Of a DNA stretch of 22,473 nucleotides, positions 1 through 7,385 are shown one piece after another; the first letter of the stretch is position 1, and each line of letters opens with the position of its first letter. A program made the translations under genes and the position numbers. This stretch comes from B120-G9 sp034659895 (GTDB lineage: Bacteria > Zixibacteria > MSB-5A5 > GN15 > FEB-12): the NCBI GenBank assembly GCA_034659895.1, contig JAYEIF010000054.1, positions 1 to 22,473 on the forward strand, read 5' to 3'. The notes below the pieces were generated by a model. The model was not told where the DNA came from, did no database searches, and was given only the letters and a program-made list of their open reading frames with translations.

Positions 1-622
1 TCTTTTCTGCAATTTGTTGTAATAAAGCCTGATAGACACCGCTTAAGTTTTGCATTACTTCTTTATTTGTAAAACGGATTAAAGTTAGCTCATACTGTTC
101 CAAGATCTTCGTTCTTTCTTTATCATAAATCATATTATCTTCTGTAAAATGGCTGTCTCCGTCAATTTCCAAAATCAGCTTTAGCTCAGCGCAATAAAAA
201 TCAACTATGAAGTTGTCGATTGGTCTTTGTCTAAGCCACCGAAGATTTTCAAATTGCCTATTCCTCAAGACTTCATACCATATTTTCTTTTCCGCAGGTG
301 TCATATTTTTACGCAACTCTTTGGCGTGTTCTGTCAGTTTTTTGTTATAAGGTAAACGAGGAATATCTGCTTTTGGTATGTTTTTCACTCCCGTCTTGCC
401 CCCCTCAGAGAGGGGGGTAGAGTGCGAAGCACTCTGGGGGGAGGCTGATGTGAAAGCTAATATAATACTGGCATTCATATTTACTGATATCAGAGCCAAC
501 CCATTTATTGTCTCTACTTCGATTGTCTGAAACGGCAAAACAATATTCATCACTTCTGAATCTTCATTATTCCATATTGATTCTGTTAGATTGACTTCCA
601 TCATAGTTTCTTTGTTATCCAT
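1..622 (-). CDS. DUF559 (Vsr-like) endonuclease-domain protein, partial at window edge
   Basis: The reverse-strand frame is open from an ATG at 622 to the window edge (207 codons, stop not seen). Residues from about 90 to the end form a typical DUF559 domain: LPYNKKL, then LRKNMTPAEKKIW, then VDFYCAELKLILEIDGDSH with candidate PD-(D/E)XK residues D141, E152 and D154, then LIRFTNKEV. The family resembles the Vsr very-short-patch repair nucleases and is often found in scattered, apparently mobile genes; its substrate is not established. The first ~58 residues are unlike the family and contain VLPFQTIEVETIN, which loosely recalls the N-terminus of some DNA methyltransferases (weak). Residues about 60-75 are a translated palindromic repeat. 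The SD is not obvious. The domain call is firm; the true start is less sure, because the family usually begins near residue 85-90. Confidence 0.8.
   Translation of the reverse strand, partial: MDNKETMMEVNLTESIWNNEDSEVMNIVLPFQTIEVETINGLALISVNMNASIILAFTSASPQSASHSTPLSEGGKTGVKNIPKADIPRLPYNKKLTEHAKELRKNMTPAEKKIWYEVLRNRQFENLRWLRQRPIDNFIVDFYCAELKLILEIDGDSHFTEDNMIYDKERTKILEQYELTLIRFTNKEVMQNLSGVYQALLQQIAEK
398..445. repeat. GC-rich palindromic repeat inside the DUF559 gene
   Basis: Two adjoining hairpins can be seen. C6 (399-404) pairs with G6 (412-417), or alternatively with G6 at 436-441. AGAGTGC (419-425) pairs with GCACTCT (429-435) around a GAA loop. The reading frame stays open through the element, which encodes a Ser/Pro/Gly-rich linker just before the nuclease domain. 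It looks like a dispersed palindromic element inserted in frame. Confidence 0.7.
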
Positions 623-666
623 TTAGAAATTGCTATTAGCATACCTTTCAAATAATAAGGGCAAAA

Positions 667-995
667 TACTTAGGGCTTGGTGAATAATTAGTTATTATGT
701 ATCGCAATCTCCAATTCACGTAGCGGGCGGCCTTGTGTCGCCCGTTTCTATCACACACCTGTCTGCGACAGGCAGGGCGGAGGCAAGCCCCGCTGCTACG
801 CGAGCTGACGTGCCTGTCGGCGCACAGGAAGTGCGCCGTGGCGTATAGAATGTTTATCAGGTGTCCCAATGAAATTGGTGTCCCGATGAAATCGGGAAGC
901 TATTTATAACAAAACCCTTTCACTTGAAACAATATAAAACATGCTTAAATTCTTATAAACAATAATGTTATGGTTTATTCAGCAAGCCCTACTTA
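667..995. mobile_element. MITE-like repeat, copy 1
   Basis: The body is 673-989, starting GGGCTTGGTGAATAA and ending TTATTCAGCAAGCCC, which are near-perfect terminal inverted repeats. It is flanked by a direct repeat TACTTA (667-672 and 990-995), a likely target duplication. There is no transposase gene, so it would be non-autonomous. Its reverse complement occurs at 7385-7650. A 50-bp internal block (897-946) matches 7449-7498 with one mismatch. Copy 1 carries small palindromes absent from copy 2: CCTGTC/GACAGG (758-772), GGCGCAC/GTGCGCC (819-837), CCAAT/ATTGG (866-878) and CCCGAT/ATCGGG (882-896). The family name is unknown to me. Confidence 0.75.
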
Positions 996-1278
996 AAGAC
1001 AAAGAGCTTAATGATTCCACCACAAATGGCTTTTTCAAGAATCATCTATTCTTGTAATTCTTATGTCATCGTTTGTTGTATTGCCAATATTTGCCGTCAG
1101 GTTGAGTCAGCGCCCTCAAAATCGGGAATTGTCTGGTATGGGGTAATCAGGAACAAGCGAGTTTAATCTTGCCACTCAGCTATTTTCCTCAAATGGTAGA
1201 TTTGAAGACAAATCTGTCCTAATTGGTGCTCGTGGTATTTGTAGAATATTGAATTAAAATTATAGGAATTATTCTGGC
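996..1278. other. Non-coding gap, no gene seen
   Basis: No credible coding frame is present between the repeat and the HD-GYP gene. Two small perfect hairpins are visible: CAAGAAT/ATTCTTG (1036-1054) and AGATTTG/CAAATCT (1198-1215). Neither is followed by a convincing T-tract in the direction of the upstream gene, so I do not call a terminator. Confidence 0.5.
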
Positions 1279-2262
1279 TCAAATGTCGGCCAGACCGGTT
1301 GGTCCCATAAGCTCGGCGAAAGCCCGAAGTGCCTCTTCCTCATAGGCTCCCCTCATAGAAAACATAATTTTTAACGCTGGGAAACTATTAATCGCTTCCT
1401 GATAAATCCGATCAGTGGTCATAGCGTCAAAAGTGTCACTAATAGCAACAATCTGAGAATAGAAATGCATCTCGTTGAGTCTCAATCCATTGGGATAACC
1501 AGTGCCATCTCCCCGTTCGTGGTGTTGTAGAACCGGATAGTAACAGCTGGAATTTACCATATCTGTCTCGACCAACATATCCGCCCCCCACTGGGGATGT
1601 TTTTTCATTATTTCAAACTCGGTATTATTGAGAGGGCCACGCTTGTGAAGAATGCGGTTTGGAACTTTGGCTTTACCAATATCATGCAACAACGCCCCGA
1701 CTCCAAGTTCGTGAAGAATCTTTTCATCTTTGAATCCGAGTTGCTGTGCCAGTGCCACCGAAAATGTGCAGACATTTACAGAATGAGTATATGTATAATA
1801 ATCAAAAGAGGAAATTGCCATAAGATTAAGAAAAGCCTCACGACCCTGTAAAATATAACCCACAGTATTTGAAACAAGCTCTTTGGAACGCTGAATATTT
1901 TCGCCATAGGTTGGATTAGCCAAAACATCTTTTACCAAGCTGGTGGATGTTTCATAGAGGATATTTGCTTTTTTCTCCTCTCGGACAACGGGATCTGCAA
2001 GAATCCTTGAAAGATTACGTTCAATATATTGCTGATAGCGACCCTTGTTGGTGCTGGTGATGAACAAACGCTCGACGTTATTATCTATCAGATTCTGTTT
2101 CGTTCGATCAGTAAATGACAGGTCTGCGGATCGGTAGAGTACAAACCGCGAGTTCACCTTGAGAAATAAATCAAAGTCAAGCACCGAATCAACACGGAGC
2201 GAGTCAAGCAGAATAGCAATATATTCCGCTTTGGTAGTTTTATCGATAACCTCAGGCTTCAT
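1279..2262 (-). CDS. HD-GYP domain cyclic-di-GMP phosphodiesterase
   Basis: This 327-aa soluble protein would hydrolyse cyclic di-GMP (HD-GYP enzymes give pGpG and/or GMP). The N-terminal ~120 residues show no domain I recognise. The C-terminal half is a complete HD-GYP domain: YTHSVNVC, GALLHDIGK with the HD pair at H193/D194, KKHPQWGADML, HHERGDGTGYP starting at H247, and IVAISDTFDAMTTDR. All expected metal ligands and the GYP motif appear intact, so activity is likely. No receiver domain or membrane segment is seen, so the signal input is unclear. There is no strong SD; the start lies just beside an 8-bp inverted repeat. It is co-directional with the 206-aa gene upstream but separated from it by a terminator. 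A GGDEF cyclase lies 3.5 kb away on the other strand. Confidence 0.93.
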   Translation of the reverse strand: MKPEVIDKTTKAEYIAILLDSLRVDSVLDFDLFLKVNSRFVLYRSADLSFTDRTKQNLIDNNVERLFITSTNKGRYQQYIERNLSRILADPVVREEKKANILYETSTSLVKDVLANPTYGENIQRSKELVSNTVGYILQGREAFLNLMAISSFDYYTYTHSVNVCTFSVALAQQLGFKDEKILHELGVGALLHDIGKAKVPNRILHKRGPLNNTEFEIMKKHPQWGADMLVETDMVNSSCYYPVLQHHERGDGTGYPNGLRLNEMHFYSQIVAISDTFDAMTTDRIYQEAINSFPALKIMFSMRGAYEEEALRAFAELMGPTGLADI

Positions 2263-2265
2263 TTA

Positions 2266-2302
2266 TTAGTATTCCATATTATTGCCAATCTGTTAATACT
2301 AA
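2266..2302. promoter_or_regulatory. Inverted repeat just upstream of the HD-GYP gene
   Basis: TTAGTATT (2266-2273) and AATACTAA (2295-2302) are perfect 8-bp arms separated by 21 bp. The element begins four bases before the HD-GYP start codon on the minus strand, so it could be a leader hairpin covering the ribosome site or an operator. Function is inferred from position only. Confidence 0.35.
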
Positions 2303-2360
2303 AAGTAGCGAACAGTATCTTCGCAACAATACTTTAGTTATCGGCAATTTTATGGGGAGC

Positions 2361-2402
2361 TTAAAAGAAAACATCCTTCGATCACATAATGACCGAAGGA
2401 TG
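2361..2402 (-). terminator. Rho-independent terminator of the 206-aa gene
   Basis: Read on the minus strand, CATCCTTCG (2402-2394) and CGAAGGATG (2380-2372) form a 9-bp stem with a 13-nt loop, followed by TTTTCTTTT (2371-2363). It lies 34 bp after the stop of the gene at 2436-3056 and separates it from the HD-GYP gene. Confidence 0.85.
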
Positions 2403-2435
2403 CAACAGGAGGTATGCTAAAAAGCAATGATGCAC

Positions 2436-3056
2436 TTATGCACCATAGTTTTTGATTGTACCAAGTACTGAGTTTAGCGATGAAGTAATATCGCCAAGGA
2501 TTTTGGAATATCGTTTTAGCAACTCGGAATATTGCCAGCGCATCTGAAAAGCTTTTTCCGGAAAGTCAAACATCTCTAAAAGTGTCTTTCGATAATCTTC
2601 ATCGATATATTTGATAACATAGTAAGGGTACTCGGGGATGTTTTGATCATTTATTTCTCCCTTGCCGATACGATCACGATAGACTTCTACTTTCTCCAAC
2701 ATAACCGTACCAAAACACCAAGGGGTCATTATCACACCCAGATTGGCTCCATCAGTATAAAAACGAATGATAGTTTTAAGCAGAAGGTCTACAACTACTC
2801 CTCGCGCTCGATAGTATGAGAGCATCTCAAGCTTTTCCGAAGAAGTAGTAAAAAGTTTTTCATTCAGACGTGACCGTTCGGTACTGGCCTTGACATACGC
2901 TTTTTCAAGAAAGAGATAATAGTCCTCAAAATACACCTTGGTATTTTCTGAAAGAGACATAATGAAATATCCCTTGTCGTCCTTTCGAACCTTTGGTTCG
3001 TTGGATGCCGCCAGCCGCTCTTGCGAAAAACCACGATGGTATCTATTGTCTAACAT
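2436..3056 (-). CDS. Hypothetical protein, 206 aa
   Basis: I do not recognise this protein. It is soluble, apparently mostly helical, with many charged residues and no signal peptide, membrane segment or metal motif. Aromatic-rich stretches stand out: VYFEDYYLFLEKAYVKAS, then a hydrophobic central part VVVDLLLKTIIRFY followed by LGVIMTPWCFGTVML, and EYPYYVIKYIDEDYRK near the end. The start is well fixed by AAGGAGGT five bases before the ATG. It has its own terminator and so is probably monocistronic. The neighbours are an HD-GYP enzyme downstream on the same strand and a divergent repeat lipoprotein. A link to c-di-GMP signalling is possible from location only. Coding is well supported by the SD, length and terminator. 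Confidence 0.8.
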   Translation of the reverse strand: MLDNRYHRGFSQERLAASNEPKVRKDDKGYFIMSLSENTKVYFEDYYLFLEKAYVKASTERSRLNEKLFTTSSEKLEMLSYYRARGVVVDLLLKTIIRFYTDGANLGVIMTPWCFGTVMLEKVEVYRDRIGKGEINDQNIPEYPYYVIKYIDEDYRKTLLEMFDFPEKAFQMRWQYSELLKRYSKILGDITSSLNSVLGTIKNYGA

Positions 3057-3498
3057 GTTACCTCCTTGAATTCTATCGTTTCTAAGACATGATTGAGCAG
3101 AGAATATGCCGAAGTGGACAAGACAGGGAACATTATCCGATTGCTTCTGTTAACTTGTTGTGAGCACGTACGTTAAATGATGCGGAGAGGTGCTGAAAGC
3201 GACATTGAACAAGGTTTTGTATATTGCAATCAATTGCAATAAAGGCAATGTGGGTCAGTCTTGTGTATATGATTGCAGATTTTATGGTCTTTGGCGGTCT
3301 GTTCAATTTTTGATCAGTTGTTTCAGGGATTGAAATCCGTAAAACTTCAAAGTTGTCGGGGATTTTTTCCAGATAACGACAGAATTATTAGATAGATACA
3401 TCTCTAAATACGTCATATTTGTAATGAATCAAGAAATGGAGTGTTGTAAGTAAGGAAAGTCTATATTTAGTTAAATACAAAAGATAACACAATTTCGT
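3057..3498. other. Divergent intergenic region
   Basis: This gap lies between the minus-strand 206-aa gene and the plus-strand repeat lipoprotein. It is AT-rich with no credible ORF. The notable element is ATTGCAAT, itself a palindrome, repeated twice with a 10-bp period (3223-3230 and 3233-3240). I could not place a convincing minus-strand promoter. Confidence 0.4.
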
Positions 3499-3527
3499 TT
3501 GACATTAGTGTTAGTAAATCTTAGCTT
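3499..3527 (+). promoter_or_regulatory. Candidate sigma-70-type promoter of the repeat lipoprotein
   Basis: TTGACA (3499-3504), a 17-bp spacer and TAGCTT (3522-3527). The -35 is perfect and the -10 is weak (3/6). A start near 3534 would leave a short leader before the SD at 3557-3561. Confidence 0.5.
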
Positions 3528-3571
3528 AGCGGCGGTAAAATAAGAACTGTATGTTGGGAGGTATGTGTACG

Positions 3572-5632
3572 TTGAATTATAAAAACTTATCCAGGTTTTT
3601 TGTCCTTGTAACGATAGCTGCCATTGTTGCTGTCTGGTCGTTCATGTTTATTGGGTGTGGGGATAGTGATAATGGAACAGGTACTGAGAGTAGTATATCC
3701 TCGGCTTGGACAATCGAAGAACTATCTCTGGAAGGCAATCACTTTCAATCCGCTTGCTTTATTGACGAAGAAAATGGCTGGTTGGCAGGTAAGGGTGGAA
3801 ATATTATCCACACCACCAATGGGGGAGATTCCTGGACTCAGTTGCCCAGCATAACTATGGACAATTTGTGGGATATAACTTTCTTCGATGCCGATACTGG
3901 CTGGGCTGTTGGGGAAAGAGGTCACTTACTGCGAACTCATGATGGCGGAATGAGCTGGCAATATGATTTGTTCCAAGTTACTGATGAATCTATATACAGT
4001 GTTGTGTTCTTGTCCGCAGAAAAACTGTTCGCTGCTGGTAGTAATGCTACATTGTTGTTCTCGCTTGATGGCGGGAGAAACTTGGATTCAAGTCCTGTAG
4101 AAGGTGATGCCGACATTTTTGATATCTCGATTTATGATACTACTGGAGTAGCAGTTGGAGACAGTGGCCGTATTCTAATTGGAACAGACTTCAGCAATGT
4201 CATCGAACGTCTCTTTGTTGACACAATTGTCGATACAACCTGGATCCCTGACACAACAACCACCCAAGAAAGTGACTCTATTCTGTCTGAAATTGACATC
4301 ACGATGGACACTCTTCTTCAAACTTTCGATACCGTGTGGGTAGAATGGGATACTACTAACAGCGGGGTATCGCTACCTCTTAACTCTGTCTCTATGGTTA
4401 ACAGCACCACAGGATGGGCAGTTGGCGACAGCGGCACAATTCTGAATACTACCGATGCCGGCCAGAGCTGGACTGCTCAGGCAGTGGGAGGATTAAATGA
4501 TAATCTCCTGAAGGTACGGTTTGACGATATTTCAAATGGGTGGGTAGTTGGAGCCAATGGAACAATCCTGTCAACCAGCGATGGTGGCAACACCTGGGTT
4601 GAGCAAACCAGTGATGTCAATTTCGATCTGTACGACATAGCCCATCCGACTTCTTCTGACGAATTCTGGGCTGTTGGTTCGCTGGCTCTCCTGAAATCGA
4701 CAGATGGATGCACAACATGGGAGAAACATTCCAGTGAAACTATTCCGACCCCGTCACTTATGGACATTACTTTTGTTAATGACTCGCTTGGTTTCGCAGT
4801 AGGTTACGCAGCTATTCTCAGAACTACCGATGGAGGCGATTCATGGGAGTATAGGCGACGCGACCCCGAGTATTCTGTCGATAAATGGTATACCAACGTT
4901 AAGTTCCTAAACGATGATACTGGCTATTGTTTTGGACAATATAGAATAACCCCAGGCAATGGGCTGATTTTGAAAACAGTTGATGGCGGAGACACATGGG
5001 AAAAGCAGGTATTTATGGACGAACTCCCTGAAGCTGTTTCAATTGAAGATATGTTTTTCTTAGATAATAATAATTGTTGGATTGTTGCTGGAAAGAAAAT
5101 TCTTAAGTCTATCAATGGCGGTCTCGAATGGGAAAGCCTGGAAGTGGATGCTCCTTCTCAGTTAAATGCAATAGTGTTCACCAACGAAGAATCCGGCTGG
5201 GCGGTTGGAATGGGTGGTACTATTATGACAACTGATAGTACAACAACAGCATGGGAGAACATTACCAGTGATTCGATAACTACAAAAGACCTGTATGACG
5301 TCGCTTTTGTAAATGATACTACCGGATGGGTTGTTGGAGAGGACGGCATAATCCTGAATACTAACGACGGTGGAGAAATCTGGACGGAGCAGGAATCAGG
5401 GACTCACAATGGATTAAATACTATCGCTTTTGCAGATGAGTTGACCGGTTGGGTGATTGGTTATGGAGGTACTATTTTGTACACTACTGATGGCGGTGAA
5501 ACATGGACCAGCCAACCCAGTCCTACATTAGCCAATTTGAACGGTATAGCGGGGGTTGATTCTACTTATTCTCATGTTTGGATAGTTGGTGAAAACGGTT
5601 TGATTCTTTCAACCACAACCGGCGGTATCTAA
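3572..5632 (+). CDS. Predicted lipoprotein with ~14 Ycf48/BNR-type beta-propeller repeats
   Basis: An exported lipoprotein is predicted: a basic start (NYKNLSR), a hydrophobic stretch, then FIGC as lipobox and a Ser/Gly/Asp linker. The remainder is about 14 repeats of the form GWAVG..G.IL.TTDGG.SW, as in Ycf48/HCF136 and other BNR-like propellers; 14 would make two seven-bladed propellers. An acidic, Asp/Thr-rich insert (DTTWIPDTTTTQ and onward) interrupts the series after about the fourth repeat. Ycf48 assists photosystem II assembly, but most bacterial relatives have no known role; scaffold or binding protein is the safe guess. Start choice: ATGs at 3551 and 3563 are in frame, but GGGAGGT (3556-3562) overlaps the former frame and directly abuts the latter. 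It is well placed for TTG 3572, which gives a normal lipoprotein signal. If ATG 3551 is used, the protein is 693 aa. Confidence 0.88.
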   Translation: MNYKNLSRFFVLVTIAAIVAVWSFMFIGCGDSDNGTGTESSISSAWTIEELSLEGNHFQSACFIDEENGWLAGKGGNIIHTTNGGDSWTQLPSITMDNLWDITFFDADTGWAVGERGHLLRTHDGGMSWQYDLFQVTDESIYSVVFLSAEKLFAAGSNATLLFSLDGGRNLDSSPVEGDADIFDISIYDTTGVAVGDSGRILIGTDFSNVIERLFVDTIVDTTWIPDTTTTQESDSILSEIDITMDTLLQTFDTVWVEWDTTNSGVSLPLNSVSMVNSTTGWAVGDSGTILNTTDAGQSWTAQAVGGLNDNLLKVRFDDISNGWVVGANGTILSTSDGGNTWVEQTSDVNFDLYDIAHPTSSDEFWAVGSLALLKSTDGCTTWEKHSSETIPTPSLMDITFVNDSLGFAVGYAAILRTTDGGDSWEYRRRDPEYSVDKWYTNVKFLNDDTGYCFGQYRITPGNGLILKTVDGGDTWEKQVFMDELPEAVSIEDMFFLDNNNCWIVAGKKILKSINGGLEWESLEVDAPSQLNAIVFTNEESGWAVGMGGTIMTTDSTTTAWENITSDSITTKDLYDVAFVNDTTGWVVGEDGIILNTNDGGEIWTEQESGTHNGLNTIAFADELTGWVIGYGGTILYTTDGGETWTSQPSPTLANLNGIAGVDSTYSHVWIVGENGLILSTTTGGI

Positions 5633-5654
5633 TCCAAGAAAAATAGATATTCTT

Positions 5655-5684
5655 AAAGCAGGCTCTTAGTGAGCCTGCTTTTTT
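5655..5684 (+). terminator. Rho-independent terminator after the repeat lipoprotein
   Basis: AAAGCAGGCTC (5655-5665) pairs with GAGCCTGCTTT (5671-5681) around a 5-nt loop, and the T-run continues to 5684. It lies 22 bp after the stop codon. Confidence 0.93.
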
Positions 5685-5744
5685 GTTAAAATCACATTTT
5701 ACTATCTCATAAATTTTATCCTGTCAGTGTCGATATACAGTCTA

Positions 5745-5811
5745 TACGATTTGTTGAAGGAGTATCATAAGGTGCCAACCGCGGCTGGTTAAGCTTTTTC
5801 AACAAGCCCTA
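5745..5811. repeat. Solo end or tiny degenerate copy of the MITE-like repeat
   Basis: TTTTTCAACAAGCCC (5795-5809) is identical over 15 bp to the right end of copy 2 (7636-7650). A possible degenerate partner, TTTGTTGAAGG (5750-5760), could be the other end of a ~65-bp remnant with a TATA flank on each side. The right end is firm; the left is weak. It sits directly before the ribosome site of the cyclase gene. Confidence 0.5.
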
Positions 5812-5828
5812 TAAGGAATAATTTGATT

Positions 5829-7385
5829 ATGAAACTGTTCCTCGACAGAAACAAGACTCTCCTGCCGCGTCTTGATAGCATATATTTGCTTACCAGGCTG
5901 GGTGTGCTGATTATCTATACTTGGTATATATTTGATCATGGGTTTAATAATAGCGACACCTTCCTCGCATACGCTATCATTATTTCCTTTGCAGTCCATC
6001 TGGCTATCTTTTTCTATGCTACTCGCAGTGTGCTTGATATCAAGCTGGCCTATCTCTCATCCATTATTATTGACATTCTAATAGTACCTACAATGATAAC
6101 TTTATCAGGTGGATTCAATTCTTCATTTTACCTGATGTTTCTAATGACAATTTCTGTGGCGGCATATGTGTTACGGTTCTGGTTTGCAGCAACAATCACA
6201 GCTATTGCAATCAGCATTTATCTGGTTTCAATACACAGTACCTTGAATGTTGCGGTATTATTTGATGCTTCTCTACGCACCGGCCTGTTTCTTCTTTTGT
6301 TTCTCACCATATCCTATATCTCAGACTACATGAGACGTTCTGAGAAACGACTTCTTCGTCTGTTTGACACTCTCAATCTTCGTACATCCGAACTGGAACG
6401 TTCCCGAAGACAAATGGAAATGGTGTACATAAATATGCGCAACCTATCAACTATTCTTAAACCGGAGAATGTCATCAAAGAAATTACGGAAATACTTAGT
6501 TCCGTGCTTGACCATCCCAACCATTCGATAATCTTTCGAGACAAAGCAAATAGATTCATATACAGAGTGAGATCGGTGGGCGGGCGAGCAAACTTTCAGA
6601 TGAAGTTCGTCGATATAGAACAATTTAAGCTAATTAAAATGGTTAACGAGTCAGATGAACCAGTCAGAGTACTTGATATTCGAAAACATGATGACTATGG
6701 CGCTTTAGATGAGGGAGCGCTGTCAGCTATGGTTGTTCCAATGAATTCACATGGCCATATAAATGGTGTAATAACAGTTGAATCTAACACTTTGGAAGCT
6801 TTCAACGAGAGGGATTTACAAGCCTTGTCAACTGTGGCGCGGTCTGCCGCTTTGGCACTTGAGAATGCCGAATTGCACAAACAAACCGAAGAATTAACAA
6901 TAATTGATGGCCTCACCGGCGCTTTCAATTACCGCTACTTTATTCGTAAGTTTGAGGAAGAGAAAAAGCGCGCAAGCCGTTATGGCCTCTCGCTTTCCCT
7001 GATCATGATAGATATTGACTGGTTCAAGAAATTCAACGACACTTATGGCCATGAAACCGGCAACTTGGTTCTCAAACATCTGGCTGAAGTTATCAAGGGA
7101 AGCATACGAGATGTTGATATTTTCGCTCGCTATGGAGGAGAAGAATTCGTTGTCATTTTACCGCAGACAAATCGGAATGAAGCGCTTGTCATTGGGGAGC
7201 GTATCCGCAAGCATGTGCAAGAATTGTCTATTGAGACGGGTGGAAAACAGCTAAAAATTACCGTATCGGTTGGAGTTAGTTCATTCCCTGAAAATGGTCA
7301 ACCCCATGATGAGTTGGTATCAGTTGCGGATCGCGCTCTTTATCAGGCTAAAGATGAAGGAAGAAATCACGTGTGTATAATATAG
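5829..7385 (+). CDS. Membrane GAF-GGDEF diguanylate cyclase
   Basis: This enzyme would make cyclic di-GMP from two GTP at the inner membrane. Residues ~10-170 hold about six hydrophobic segments (such as LGVLIIYTWYIF, LSSIIIDILIVPTMI and GLFLLLFLTISYI), with no named MASE family recognised. A basic helical linker (RRSEKRLLRLF and onward) follows, then a GAF domain (~205-345) and a GGDEF domain (~350-518). The active-site motif is GGEEF near residue 436, preceded five residues upstream by RDVD, an RxxD inhibitory site, so product feedback is likely. DGLTGAFNYRYF and DIDWFKKFNDTYGH are also canonical. SD AAGGA (5813-5817) is 11 nt from ATG 5829 and 5 nt from an in-frame TTG at 5823, so TTG is a real alternative. 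The gene's stop lies at the edge of repeat copy 2. An HD-GYP gene nearby supplies the opposing activity. Confidence 0.95.
   Translation: MKLFLDRNKTLLPRLDSIYLLTRLGVLIIYTWYIFDHGFNNSDTFLAYAIIISFAVHLAIFFYATRSVLDIKLAYLSSIIIDILIVPTMITLSGGFNSSFYLMFLMTISVAAYVLRFWFAATITAIAISIYLVSIHSTLNVAVLFDASLRTGLFLLLFLTISYISDYMRRSEKRLLRLFDTLNLRTSELERSRRQMEMVYINMRNLSTILKPENVIKEITEILSSVLDHPNHSIIFRDKANRFIYRVRSVGGRANFQMKFVDIEQFKLIKMVNESDEPVRVLDIRKHDDYGALDEGALSAMVVPMNSHGHINGVITVESNTLEAFNERDLQALSTVARSAALALENAELHKQTEELTIIDGLTGAFNYRYFIRKFEEEKKRASRYGLSLSLIMIDIDWFKKFNDTYGHETGNLVLKHLAEVIKGSIRDVDIFARYGGEEFVVILPQTNRNEALVIGERIRKHVQELSIETGGKQLKITVSVGVSSFPENGQPHDELVSVADRALYQAKDEGRNHVCII

Noticed and set aside
648..869. 73-aa minus-strand open frame
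   Set aside because: It lies inside MITE-like copy 1 and translates the palindromes; it has no SD and no family resemblance.
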